NCBI GenBank assembly: GCA_964401045.1
Contig: CAYNXB010000028.1
Span: 1-32,985 of the forward strand
Direction of reading: 5' to 3'
Source of the DNA: CAYNXB01 sp964401045
GTDB taxonomy: Bacteria; Pseudomonadota; Alphaproteobacteria; Sphingomonadales; Sphingomonadaceae
Length of the DNA: 32,985 nucleotides
Part shown: positions 16,158 through 24,065 of the stretch, in pieces
Position numbering within the stretch: the first letter of the stretch is position 1
How the letters are laid out: each line of letters starts with the position of its first letter
Program-made: the position numbers and the translations under genes
The notes under the pieces: model-generated
Seen by the model: the letters and a program-made list of their open reading frames with translations, nothing else
Told to the model about the DNA's origin: nothing
Database searches by the model: none

Positions 16158-16886
16158 TGCCTTCACTCGCTGCCACAGCGCTTCCTGGTCATCGAGGTTG
16201 AGCGAGGCGAACCCGCCATCGGCCAAGTCCTCCATTGCGCGATAACGTTGTTCAAATTTGTCGTTCGCCGCACGCAGGGCATCCTCTGGTGCGATGCTGT
16301 AGGCACGCACCAAGTTGACTGCGGCAAACAGTAAATCTCCTGCTTCTTCCAGGCGTTTATCGCGCGAAGCTTCCGCCAGTTCGGCGATCTCCTCGCGCAC
16401 TTTGTCTGCCGGTCCTTCTGCATTTGGCCAATCGAAGCCATCGCGAGCAGCGCGCTTCTGGAGCTTTTCCGCCCGCATCAGCGCCGGCAATGCCCGCGCG
16501 ACGCCATCCATGGCGCTGTCGTGGCCTTGCCTGCTGCGTTCCCGTGCCTTCATTTCCTCCCAGCCGGCGCTGATTCCGTTACCAAAGATGTGCGGGTGCC
16601 GCGCTTCCATCTTGTCGGAAATTGTCCGCGCGACGTCCTCGAACGCGAAATGGCCGGCTTCCTCGGCCATCCGCGCGTGGAACACGACCTGGAGCAGCAG
16701 ATCGCCGAGTTCGCCGCGCAGGTCCGCCATGTCGTCACGCGAGATCGCGTCGGCGACTTCGTAGGCTTCTTCGATGGTGTACGGCGCGATCGTCCTGAAA
16801 TCCTGCGCGACATCCCAATCGCATCCGCGCTCTGGGTCGCGGAGGCGTGCCATGATGCAGAGGAGGCGATCCAGTTCGTTGGACAT
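16134..16886 (-). CDS. mazG: Nucleoside triphosphate pyrophosphohydrolase MazG
   Basis: Protein of 250 residues hydrolysing nucleoside triphosphates to monophosphates and pyrophosphate, cleansing aberrant nucleotides. Two MazG helical repeats are seen: RDPERGCDWDVAQDFRTI, TIEEAYEVADAI and LRGELGDLLLQVVFHA (the metal-binding E-x-x-E / E-x-x-D set) in the first, and KVREEIAELAEA ... LEEAGDLLFAAVNLVR in the second. It is the last gene of the long minus-strand run. The ATG at 16886 has no clear Shine-Dalgarno; a 14-base AT palindrome lies 9 bases upstream. Its stop lies inside the convergent hflX end. Confidence 0.95.
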   Translation of the reverse strand: MSNELDRLLCIMARLRDPERGCDWDVAQDFRTIAPYTIEEAYEVADAISRDDMADLRGELGDLLLQVVFHARMAEEAGHFAFEDVARTISDKMEARHPHIFGNGISAGWEEMKARERSRQGHDSAMDGVARALPALMRAEKLQKRAARDGFDWPNAEGPADKVREEIAELAEASRDKRLEEAGDLLFAAVNLVRAYSIAPEDALRAANDKFEQRYRAMEDLADGGFASLNLDDQEALWQRVKASERGESS

Positions 16887-16895
16887 GTGAGGATG

Positions 16896-16909
16896 ATAAT
16901 ATATATTAT
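16896..16909. promoter_or_regulatory. 14-base AT palindrome before mazG
   Basis: ATAATATATATTAT is a perfect palindrome 9 bases upstream of the mazG start, in the 24-base gap after the small membrane-protein gene. It is strikingly AT-rich for this GC-rich window. It could be an operator, a -10 region for mazG, or an RNA structure over the ribosome site. Confidence 0.45.
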
Positions 16910-16910
16910 G

Positions 16911-17138
16911 TTAAATTGAGGAAGGAGCCCGAAGAGGTGCCCTGACGATCGAAGCCGGCTCGCTGTTCTCATGGCCCATGGCCTTGATCGCGATCACCAG
17001 CAGCACGAAAATCCACGCCCACGCGAGCGCCATCACCAATCCGCGCTTCCAGTGCAGCCGCCGCCCGGCGAGCGCGCTCAGCGGCAGGATCAGCGCTGCC
17101 GCCAGGAACACCACCGAGGCCCAGTCAACGCCGTTCAA
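16911..17138 (-). CDS. Small two-helix inner-membrane protein
   Basis: Predicted 75-residue protein. Two hydrophobic segments, about residues 7-25 (ASVVFLAAALILPLSALA) and 33-53 (GLVMALAWAWIFVLLVIAI), are separated by a basic loop (GRRLHWKR), implying a hairpin with both ends on one side of the membrane. It starts at a TTG whose TTGA overlaps the stop of the metallo-hydrolase gene, with GGAG eight bases upstream, so translation is coupled. Small proteins of this kind sit beside the PhnP-like gene in related bacteria as far as I recall. No function can be assigned. Confidence 0.75.
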   Translation of the reverse strand: MNGVDWASVVFLAAALILPLSALAGRRLHWKRGLVMALAWAWIFVLLVIAIKAMGHENSEPASIVRAPLRAPSSI

Positions 17139-17905
17139 AGCATCAGCTCCATGCCGTCGAAGCCGACCGAGACGCCGGCCGGCACTTCACCGCTGACCGT
17201 CGCATAATCCATCGACTTGTCGAGATGCGTCAGAACCGTGTGCCCGGCGCCGCAGCGCTCCGCCAGCTCGAGCGCCATCGCCAAATGTGCATGCGTCGGA
17301 TGCGGTTCGCGCCGAAGACAGTCGCTGACGAGCACGTCAACGCGGTCGAACAGCTCGACCATTTCCGCCGTGATCTCACTGAAATCTGTCGCGTAACCGA
17401 TTGATCTTCCGTCCGCCTCAAAGCGGAAACCGGTCGATTCGATTCCGCCGCCATGCGGCATCTGGCACCAATCGATTCCAAAGCCTGCGAAGATGCGGAT
17501 CCGATCGAGCACTTCGAGCTGGACGATCGTCGGGTATCCGTATTGCCCGGCGAACACGTAACCGAACCGCTGGCGCAGCCGGTGTGCGCATTCCTCGCTC
17601 GCGAAGCCCGGGATCGGCGCGGCGCGGCCGTAGCGCATCACCCGCAGGTCATCGATGCCGTGGCAATGGTCAGCGTGGTCATGGGTCCAGAACACCCCGT
17701 CGATCTTCTCGATGGCGTTGGCGAGCAGTTGCGCGCGCAAGTCCGGCGCCGTGTCGACCAGCAGCCGTTCGCCCGCTGCGCTCTCGACCATGATAGAAAC
17801 CCGCGTACGCCGGTTGCGCGGCTCGCTCGGGTCGCAATCGCCCCATTCGCCGTTGGCCCGCGGCACGCCGGTGGACGTGCCCGAGCCGAGCACGATCAGC
17901 TTCAC
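17135..17905 (-). CDS. MBL-fold metallo-hydrolase, PhnP-like
   Basis: Protein of 256 residues with the metallo-beta-lactamase fold. Start motif LIVLGSGTSTGVP, then LLVDTAPDLR, the metal-binding THDHADHCHG, MPHGGG, GYATDFSEI and a final TVLTHLDKSMDY. It resembles the phosphodiesterase PhnP and related hydrolases; without phosphonate genes nearby, a general phosphodiesterase role is more likely than carbon-phosphorus lyase function. It starts with GTG at 17905, overlapping the tatD stop as GTGA. The next gene overlaps its stop. In many alphaproteobacteria this gene follows metG-tatD. Confidence 0.9.
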   Translation of the reverse strand: MKLIVLGSGTSTGVPRANGEWGDCDPSEPRNRRTRVSIMVESAAGERLLVDTAPDLRAQLLANAIEKIDGVFWTHDHADHCHGIDDLRVMRYGRAAPIPGFASEECAHRLRQRFGYVFAGQYGYPTIVQLEVLDRIRIFAGFGIDWCQMPHGGGIESTGFRFEADGRSIGYATDFSEITAEMVELFDRVDVLVSDCLRREPHPTHAHLAMALELAERCGAGHTVLTHLDKSMDYATVSGEVPAGVSVGFDGMELML

Positions 17906-18678
17906 GCGCTTGCTTTCTTGAACAGTCCGAAGAAGTTGCGCGTGGTATTTTCTGCCAGTTGTTCAATCGGCTCACCACGCAAATCGGCGACGAACTGGGC
18001 GGTGTTACGCACGAATGCCGGCTCACACGGGCGTCCACGATGCGGCACTGGGGCCAGGAACGGACTGTCGGTTTCGACCAGCATCCGGTCAGCCGGGAGG
18101 CTGCTGGCGACCTCCTGCAGTTCCTTGGCATTCTTGAAGGTGACAATGCCCGAGAGCGAGATCGCGAGGCCCATGTCCAGCACCTTGCGGGCGAAATCGG
18201 CCGAGGCGGTGAAGCAGTGGATCAGGGCTGGGAAAGCCCCCTTCCCCAGCTCATCGGCGAGGATCGCGGCCGTATCGTCCTCGGCATCACGGGTATGGAT
18301 GATCAGGGGCAGCCCGGTCTTTCGCGATACCGCGATGTGCATGCGGAACAGCGCCTGCTGCACCTGTCGGTCGGATTTGTCGTAATAGTAGTCGAGCCCG
18401 GTCTCACCGATGCCGATCACTTTCCGATGTTCAGCGGCCGCGAGCAGCGCCGCTTCGCCCAGATCGGCGTGGTTGTCCGCCTCATGAGGATGGATGCCGA
18501 CGCTTGCCCAAACATCATTCTCGCGCGCGGCGGTGCCGACCACGCGGTCCCACTCGCTTTGCCGGGTCGAGATGTTGAGCATCCCGCTCACCCCGACGGC
18601 CCGTGCCCGTTCGAGCGCACCTTGCTGGTCTTCGACCAGGCCCTCGTATTCGAGGTGGCAGTGCGAATCGATCAGCAT
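17902..18678 (-). CDS. tatD: TatD-family metal-dependent hydrolase
   Basis: Protein of 258 residues with a TIM-barrel metallo-hydrolase fold; TatD enzymes act as 3'-5' DNases in DNA repair or degradation. Metal ligands visible: DSHCHL (H6, H8), GIGETGLDYYYD (glutamate), IIHTRDA, LIHCFTAS and VETDSPFLAP (aspartate). The ATG at 18678 shares a base with the metG stop (TGATG); longer frames reaching 18999 just read through metG. Its place directly after metG is conserved widely in bacteria. Confidence 0.95.
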   Translation of the reverse strand: MLIDSHCHLEYEGLVEDQQGALERARAVGVSGMLNISTRQSEWDRVVGTAARENDVWASVGIHPHEADNHADLGEAALLAAAEHRKVIGIGETGLDYYYDKSDRQVQQALFRMHIAVSRKTGLPLIIHTRDAEDDTAAILADELGKGAFPALIHCFTASADFARKVLDMGLAISLSGIVTFKNAKELQEVASSLPADRMLVETDSPFLAPVPHRGRPCEPAFVRNTAQFVADLRGEPIEQLAENTTRNFFGLFKKASA

Positions 18679-20240
18679 CAAGCCGTTTCCCCCGCCGGCA
18701 ACTCGAGTCGCGGAAACAGCGGCGTCGGCGCGTCGATGCGGTGGTGCGCCTCGGCGAGCGGCGAATACCAATGCGCGCCGATGCCTTCCAAAGTGCGGTC
18801 TTCCGGCGGCACGCCGATGGTATCGAGCAGCTTCGCGGCGCTGGCCGGAATCACCGGCGAGATCGCGACTGCAAGCTGGGCAATGTTGATCACCAGCGTC
18901 GCAAGAACCGTGTTCATCCGCCCGGGATCGGTCTTCCGCAGCGCCCACGGTGCCTGCTCGTCGACATAGGCGTTGCAGGCGAACACGGCCTGCAGCCACA
19001 GTTCGACGCCTGAATGCAGCGCGAGCGCCTCGAAGGCGGCGGGAACGTCCTGCCGCACCGCCTTGCCGACCACGTCGAACAGCGCGCTGTCGGCGTCCGT
19101 ATGGCCGTAAATGCCCGGCAGATGCCCATCGAGGTTCTTGGCGATGAAGCTCAGCACCCGCTGCGCCAGGTTGCCAAAGGCGTTGCCGAGCTCGCCGTTA
19201 CCGCGCTCGACGATCGCCTCGGCGGAGTATGAGCCGTCCTGTCCGAAGGCGATCTCGCGGATCAGGAAATACCGCAGCACGTCGACCCCGAACTTTTCGG
19301 CCAGATCGGCCGGATCGGTGACGTTGCCGAGCGACTTGCTCTCCTTCTGTCCTCGGTTGAGCAGAAAGCCGTGGCCGAACACCTGCTTCGGCAACGGTAG
19401 CCCTGCGCTCATCAGGAACGCCGGCCAGTAGACCGCGTGAAAGCGGACGATGTCCTTGCCTATCAGATGCAGATCGGCAGGCCAGAACTTCGCCATTTCA
19501 GGTGTTTGCGCAGGATAGCCGAGACCCGTTAGATAGTTCGTAAGCGCATCGACCCACACGTACATCACGTGGTCCTCGGCGCCGGGCACCTTCACGCCCC
19601 AGTCGAAGCTGGTGCGGCTGACCGAGAGATCTCGCAGCCCGCCCTCGACGAAGCGCATCACCTCGTTGCGGCGGCTTTCCGGACGGATGAACTCAGGGCG
19701 ATCGCGGTAGAGATCGAGCAGCGGCTGCTGGTACTTCGACAGGCGGAAGAACCATGATTCCTCCACGGTCCATTCGACCGGCGTTCCTTGCGGGGAAAGC
19801 TTCTCATCCCCCTCACCTTCGGTCAGTTCGCTTTCATCGTAATAGGCTTCATCGCGGACCGAATACCAGCCTTCGTAGCGGTCGAGGTAGAGATCGCCGG
19901 CGGCCTCCATCGCGCGCCAGATCGCCTGGCTGGCCTCGTGGTGCTCGGCTTCCGTGGTGCGGATAAAACGATCATAGCTGACGTCAAGCTTGTCGAACAA
20001 TTCACGGAAATAGCCTGACATTTCGTCAGCCAGCGCGCGCGGCGTCGTTCCCAGGTCGCGCGCCTTCTGCGCCATCTTGAGGCCGTGCTCGTCGGTTCCG
20101 GTCATGAACCGCACCTCACGCCCCTTGAGGCGCTGGAAGCGGGCGATCACGTCGGCCGCCACCGTCTCGTAGGCGTGGCCGATGTGGGGCCGGCCGTTGG
20201 GATAATGGATCGCGGTGGTAAGATAATAGGGCTCAGCCAT
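18678..20240 (-). CDS. metG: Methionyl-tRNA synthetase
   Basis: Class I synthetase of 520 residues charging tRNA-Met. The HIGH motif is H19-I-G-H22 (GRPHIGHAYE); the KMSKS loop reads K299-E-S-K-S303, with glutamate replacing methionine. The connective-peptide region has no zinc-binding cysteine sets (RDEAYYDESELT instead), so this is the zinc-free type, and the C-terminal tRNA-binding EMAP-like domain is absent, as common for this length. Anticodon-binding features are in the helical C-terminal domain (FACNAYVDEQAPWALRK). The start overlaps holB by eight bases; the stop overlaps tatD by one. Confidence 0.96.
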   Translation of the reverse strand: MAEPYYLTTAIHYPNGRPHIGHAYETVAADVIARFQRLKGREVRFMTGTDEHGLKMAQKARDLGTTPRALADEMSGYFRELFDKLDVSYDRFIRTTEAEHHEASQAIWRAMEAAGDLYLDRYEGWYSVRDEAYYDESELTEGEGDEKLSPQGTPVEWTVEESWFFRLSKYQQPLLDLYRDRPEFIRPESRRNEVMRFVEGGLRDLSVSRTSFDWGVKVPGAEDHVMYVWVDALTNYLTGLGYPAQTPEMAKFWPADLHLIGKDIVRFHAVYWPAFLMSAGLPLPKQVFGHGFLLNRGQKESKSLGNVTDPADLAEKFGVDVLRYFLIREIAFGQDGSYSAEAIVERGNGELGNAFGNLAQRVLSFIAKNLDGHLPGIYGHTDADSALFDVVGKAVRQDVPAAFEALALHSGVELWLQAVFACNAYVDEQAPWALRKTDPGRMNTVLATLVINIAQLAVAISPVIPASAAKLLDTIGVPPEDRTLEGIGAHWYSPLAEAHHRIDAPTPLFPRLELPAGETA

Positions 20241-21195
20241 GGGCCGGTTCCCTATTGCCAGCGGCCCTGGCGAGCAACCCGCCGATTTCCATCACCAGCA
20301 GGCCGGGATCGAAGTTGTAGGTCGGTGCCTGCACCGAGAGGCGCACCAGTTCCGCATGCGCTTCGACGATCCCGGAAATGCGATCGTGTGCAGCGCCCCG
20401 CATCGTGTCGGCGATTACGCCGCGCGCCAGTTCGAGCGCGGCCAACTGCCGCTCACGGTCTGGCCGTGCGCCCATCGCCGCCGCCAGCTCGCCGCGCAGC
20501 TCAAAGCCCGGGTCCCCCTGGGTGACGATCTTGCGCATCAGGCCGTGGAGCGGTCCGAGGTTCTGTTCGACGAACGCGATCGCCTGCCCGGGCGAACCGC
20601 GCGCCGCTGCAATCGCCGCGTGACGCGCGCCCTCGTCCGCGCTCGGGGTTTCGCGCTGCAGGATCGCATCGATCTCGCTGTCCGCCACCGCGGGGAAGCG
20701 CAAGGTGCGGCAGCGCGAGCGGATCGTCGCGAGCAGCCGCCCGGGCCGGTGGGACACGAGCAGGAAGAAAGTGCCCACCGGCGGTTCCTCGAGGCTTTTC
20801 AGCAGCGCGTTCGAGGCCGGTTTCTCGAGGTCATCGGCGGGATCGATCACGATCGCGCGGCGGTTGCCGAGCGTCGGGCGTGTCACCAGCCGTTGCTGCA
20901 TCTCGCGGATCTGCTCGACCGATATCGAGCGCTTGGTCTGGTAGGGCTTGCCCTCGGCGCGCTTCTTTTCCTCGTCGGCATTGGCGGGGAGGTGGCTAAG
21001 GACGATGATGTCGGGATGGTTGCCGGGTGGCTGCGGGACACCGGGTTCCGCCACCAGCTCGCGCGCGGCGGCGAGCGCGAACGGCATTTTGCCGACCCCG
21101 CGCTTGCCCGCGAGAATCCACCCGTGGTGCATACGGTCGCCCGCTGTCGCCGCGCGCCATGTGCGCCATGGGGCTTCGTGGCCCACGTAACTCAT
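20233..21195 (-). CDS. holB: DNA polymerase III subunit delta-prime
   Basis: Clamp-loader subunit of 320 residues. AAA+ fold with P-loop-like GKRGVGK (about 30-36), sensor and arginine-finger region IRSRCRTLRFP, and the family signature KPASNALLKSLEEPP. The zinc-binding cysteine module of E. coli delta-prime is replaced by an insertion including EEKKRAEGKPYQTKRSISV, as in other alphaproteobacteria. It works with the gamma/tau and delta subunits to load the beta clamp. ATG 21195 overlaps the tmk stop as ATGA; the tmk-holB-metG-tatD order is a classic bacterial block. Confidence 0.93.
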   Translation of the reverse strand: MSYVGHEAPWRTWRAATAGDRMHHGWILAGKRGVGKMPFALAAARELVAEPGVPQPPGNHPDIIVLSHLPANADEEKKRAEGKPYQTKRSISVEQIREMQQRLVTRPTLGNRRAIVIDPADDLEKPASNALLKSLEEPPVGTFFLLVSHRPGRLLATIRSRCRTLRFPAVADSEIDAILQRETPSADEGARHAAIAAARGSPGQAIAFVEQNLGPLHGLMRKIVTQGDPGFELRGELAAAMGARPDRERQLAALELARGVIADTMRGAAHDRISGIVEAHAELVRLSVQAPTYNFDPGLLVMEIGGLLARAAGNREPAHG

Positions 21196-21818
21196 CGGAG
21201 ACCCTCGGCGGCTTTGAGGATTCGCGCGTGGACGTCCTCGGGCGTGCCGCCGCCGTCGATCAGCGCGAAGCGTCCGGGTTCAGCCTCGGCGAAGCGGATG
21301 AACGCGGCGCAGACGCGGGAATGGTATTCCGCTTCGCGCCCACCGATCGCATCGCTCGCGCCGCCATCGCGGGTGGCGAGCCGTTCGTTCACCTCGTCTT
21401 GGGGCGCAACGATCACCAGCGTCAGATCGGGCAGCAGGCCCTGGCTGCCGAGATCATGCAGGCCGAGGATGTCGGCGTCCTCCAACCCCCCGCCCCCGCC
21501 CTGGTAGGCCCGGGTCGAATCGAGGAATCGGTCGCACACCACCCACTTGCCGGCCGCCAGCGCCGGGCGGATGCGGCGGGCGACGTGATCGGCACGGGCG
21601 GCGGCGAACAGCAGGGCCTCGGCTTCAGCCGTCCAGCCATCCCCCGGTGGATCGAGCAGCAGGGCGCGGATCGCTTCGGCACCCGGCGTTCCGCCCGGCT
21701 CGCGAGTCAGCTCCACCGCGATCCCGCGCCGCTCCAGATCGGCGGCGAGCAGCTTCGCCTGGGTTGACTTGCCGACCCCCTCGCCGCCTTCCAGCGCGAT
21801 GAACCGAGCGCCGGTCAT
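21192..21818 (-). CDS. tmk: Thymidylate kinase
   Basis: Protein of 208 residues phosphorylating dTMP to dTDP. P-loop GGEGVGKST (11-19), TREPGGTPGAEAIR for dTMP binding, VCDRFLDSTRAYQGGGGGL with the DR-F catalytic motif. The LID segment (ERLATRDGGASDAIGGRE) carries arginines. The start overlaps the dacA stop and the stop overlaps the holB start, each by four bases, indicating tight co-translation. Confidence 0.96.
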   Translation of the reverse strand: MTGARFIALEGGEGVGKSTQAKLLAADLERRGIAVELTREPGGTPGAEAIRALLLDPPGDGWTAEAEALLFAAARADHVARRIRPALAAGKWVVCDRFLDSTRAYQGGGGGLEDADILGLHDLGSQGLLPDLTLVIVAPQDEVNERLATRDGGASDAIGGREAEYHSRVCAAFIRFAEAEPGRFALIDGGGTPEDVHARILKAAEGLR

Positions 21819-22981
21819 CCCAGCAGCCCGAACAGGCCGTTGATCGTCCGCTGGAACCCGTTCGCCGGAGCTACATCCTCCGCCGCGACCAGCGGCACGC
21901 GGCCGTCAGCCATGCCAGGGACCTTGATAACCAGCTCGGCGACCCTCTCGCCTTGCTTGATCGGCGCCTTCAACGGCCCGTGATAGTCGAGCGACAAGGT
22001 GACCTGCCCGGTCCCGCCGGGCGGCAGGGCGGCTTCGATCGCGTGTTGTGCCCGCAGCTGGACGTGTCGGGCCGAGCCGCCCTGCACCTCGGCGCTGCCG
22101 ACGATCGCGTCCTTCGCGAATAGCGGTCGACCCGCGAAATGGGAGAACCCCCATTCGAGATAGGAGCGCGCCGCCTTGTTGCGCAGGTTCGCGCTGTCCG
22201 ATCCTGCCAGCACCAGCACCAGCCGGCGCCCGTTCCGCAAGCCGCTGCCGAGGAAGGTATAACCCGCCTGGTTGGTGAAGCCGGTCTTGATCCCGTCCGC
22301 GCCGGGAACGACGCCGGTGAGCGGGTCGTGGTTCGGCTGCTCGATGCCATTGAATTCGAAGCGCTTATTACCGAAATAGGTGTGATAGAGCTGCCCGTGG
22401 CGGGTGAATATCGCGCTGGCCAGCCGCGCCAGGTCGTTGGCGGTGACGTAGGTGTTGCCCTGGTCCATCCACCCGTTAGGCGTGCCGTAGTGGCTGTTGA
22501 TCATGCCGAGTTCGCGCGCCCTGGCGTTCATCATTGCCACCCATTTGGCGACTGAGCCGGCAGTACCCTCGGCAAGCACGACGCAGCCATCGTTGGCTGA
22601 GACGGTGGTGATGCCCCGCAGCAGATCGTCGAGCACGATGTTCTCGTTGGCTTTGACGAACATGGTCGAGCCCTTGCCTGACCATTCTCGCGCGGTCCTC
22701 GGGTTCACCGTGTAAACCGTGCGTGGCGAGAGGCGACCCTGATCGATCAGCTCGAACGCCACGAACGCGGTCATCACCTTGGTGACGGAGGCGGGCATGA
22801 AGCGCCGGTCCGGGTCGCGCTGATGCAGCACCTGGCCCGAGCTCACGTCATAAAGCAGCGCGATCGGCGCTTCGGCGACGGTAGGCGGCCGCGGAACGGA
22901 TGGCACGGGCGCGGCGGCACTGGCGGGGATCGCACCGGCCAGCGCCAGTGCACTTACGAAGGTCAACGAGATCCGGTTCAA
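21815..22981 (-). CDS. dacA: D-alanyl-D-alanine carboxypeptidase (class A penicillin-binding peptidase S11)
   Basis: Protein of 388 residues trimming the terminal D-Ala of peptidoglycan stems in the periplasm. Signal peptide 1-23 (FVSALALAGAIPASAAA); catalytic motifs S65-V-T-K68, S128-A-N130 and K232-T-G234; then a C-terminal beta domain (about 285-388) with an amphipathic end (GFQRTINGLFGLLG) probably anchoring to the membrane. Start: TTG at 22981 with GGGGAG five bases upstream; the longer frame up to 23371 lacks a signal peptide and runs antisense-free only by reading through the rlpA-like gene. The ribosome site is within a perfect hairpin (22985-23004). Confidence 0.94.
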   Translation of the reverse strand: MNRISLTFVSALALAGAIPASAAAPVPSVPRPPTVAEAPIALLYDVSSGQVLHQRDPDRRFMPASVTKVMTAFVAFELIDQGRLSPRTVYTVNPRTAREWSGKGSTMFVKANENIVLDDLLRGITTVSANDGCVVLAEGTAGSVAKWVAMMNARARELGMINSHYGTPNGWMDQGNTYVTANDLARLASAIFTRHGQLYHTYFGNKRFEFNGIEQPNHDPLTGVVPGADGIKTGFTNQAGYTFLGSGLRNGRRLVLVLAGSDSANLRNKAARSYLEWGFSHFAGRPLFAKDAIVGSAEVQGGSARHVQLRAQHAIEAALPPGGTGQVTLSLDYHGPLKAPIKQGERVAELVIKVPGMADGRVPLVAAEDVAPANGFQRTINGLFGLLG

Positions 22982-22984
22982 GTC

Positions 22985-23004
22985 GCTCCCCTGTGCCGGG
23001 GAGC
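22985..23004 (-). promoter_or_regulatory. Hairpin masking the dacA ribosome-binding site
   Basis: GCTCCCC and GGGGAGC form a perfect 7-bp stem with a six-base loop. On the mRNA the second arm is the GGGGAG Shine-Dalgarno of dacA, 3-4 bases before its TTG start, and the first arm begins 8 bases after the stop of the preceding gene. There is no U run, so it is not an intrinsic terminator. It suggests translational coupling or conditional expression of dacA. Confidence 0.6.
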
Positions 23005-23012
23005 AGTGTCCC

Positions 23013-24065
23013 TCAGCCGTTGGTGAAGATTCGCGCGTCGCTATACCCGGCGGCCTTGACCTTGGCGAGCGAGGCCTCGGCCTGCGCGCGCGAGCCGAAC
23101 GGGCCGGTGCGGACCCGGAACAGCTTGCCTGAACGGCTGACGGAGCCGCCGACCGCGCTGGCAACCTTGTTGGCCCGGTCGGCAGTCGAGAATGCCCCGG
23201 CCTGGACAACATAAGCGCCGTTGGGAGTGACGGCTGGCTGCGAAGCGGTCCGCGGCTTGGGCGCAGGCGCCGCCTTCGGTGCGGGGGGGGCGGCGGATAC
23301 GTGCGCCGGCTGACCGGTCGGGGCAGCGGCGCGGGGCGGTTGATGCGTCGCCGGCGTTGCGGCGACTGCAAGCGGGGCCAGCGGCGGCGGGGCGGCTGGA
23401 GAGCTTGTTGGAACCGGGGCGGCCGCGGCGGCCGGTTTCGCTGGGGCCGCCGCTGCCGGAAGTTCGGGCTTGGGTTGCGTCAGCGCTGCGGACCCCTCGC
23501 CGGACAGCTTGCGCCGCAGCACGGCGAGCAAGGTCTGGGGAGTCTCGAGCCGGTCCGGCGCACGGCCACCCAGCCGCAACACGGCACGCTCCGGCTCCGG
23601 CGGATTCACACGGCGCACACGCACCGGCGCCTTTTCGCCGTCGCCGAGCTGCGCTGCGGCGCCTGCCGACAGCGCGATCAGGCTGTTGCTATCCATCGGC
23701 CCCCGGCGTTCCACCCGCACCAGGATCGTACGGCCGGTGGTGAGCGACGTGACCTCGACATAGCTCGGCAGCGGCAGCGTGTGGTGCGCGGCGGAAACGG
23801 CGTCACCGCCCGCCCCATCGAGCGCGGCATAGCCCACTTCGTCGTAATTGAGCGTGTCGACCGGCGTGTAGAGCGTGCCATCGATCTGGTAGGGATCGCC
23901 CACCACAACCGGATAATCGGCGGCGGGGCCGGTCCGGGTCTGTGCGGTGGGAAGCGCGTCGGAAAGGACGGCTTCGTGGCCGCCCAGCACACCGCAGCTG
24001 CTCAGTGCCCCGAACAGCACCAAGGTAAACGCGGCGCGCCGCAAACTCTCACCGGACGATCTCAT
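23013..24065 (-). CDS. RlpA-like lipoprotein with DPBB and SPOR domains
   Basis: Protein of 350 residues. N-terminal lipoprotein signal with lipobox ALSSC (C24); a double-psi beta-barrel like RlpA (about 60-150: VVVGDPYQIDGTLYTP, AAHHTLPLPSYVEVTSL, GRTILVRVERRGP, LSAGAAAQLG); a long Pro/Ala linker (about 190-275); and a C-terminal SPOR domain (about 281-350: YVVQAGAFSTADRANKVA) that binds denuded septal glycan. RlpA enzymes are septal lytic transglycosylases, but the catalytic E and D before AAH appear absent here. ATG 24065 is preferred to GTG 24083 on ribosome-site grounds; it overlaps the preceding gene by 17 bases. Confidence 0.88.
   Translation of the reverse strand: MRSSGESLRRAAFTLVLFGALSSCGVLGGHEAVLSDALPTAQTRTGPAADYPVVVGDPYQIDGTLYTPVDTLNYDEVGYAALDGAGGDAVSAAHHTLPLPSYVEVTSLTTGRTILVRVERRGPMDSNSLIALSAGAAAQLGDGEKAPVRVRRVNPPEPERAVLRLGGRAPDRLETPQTLLAVLRRKLSGEGSAALTQPKPELPAAAAPAKPAAAAAPVPTSSPAAPPPLAPLAVAATPATHQPPRAAAPTGQPAHVSAAPPAPKAAPAPKPRTASQPAVTPNGAYVVQAGAFSTADRANKVASAVGGSVSRSGKLFRVRTGPFGSRAQAEASLAKVKAAGYSDARIFTNG

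Noticed and set aside
22982..23371. 130-codon N-terminal extension of dacA
   Set aside because: It overlaps the rlpA-like coding sequence and is Pro/Arg-rich; the TTG at 22981 gives a proper signal peptide and ribosome site.
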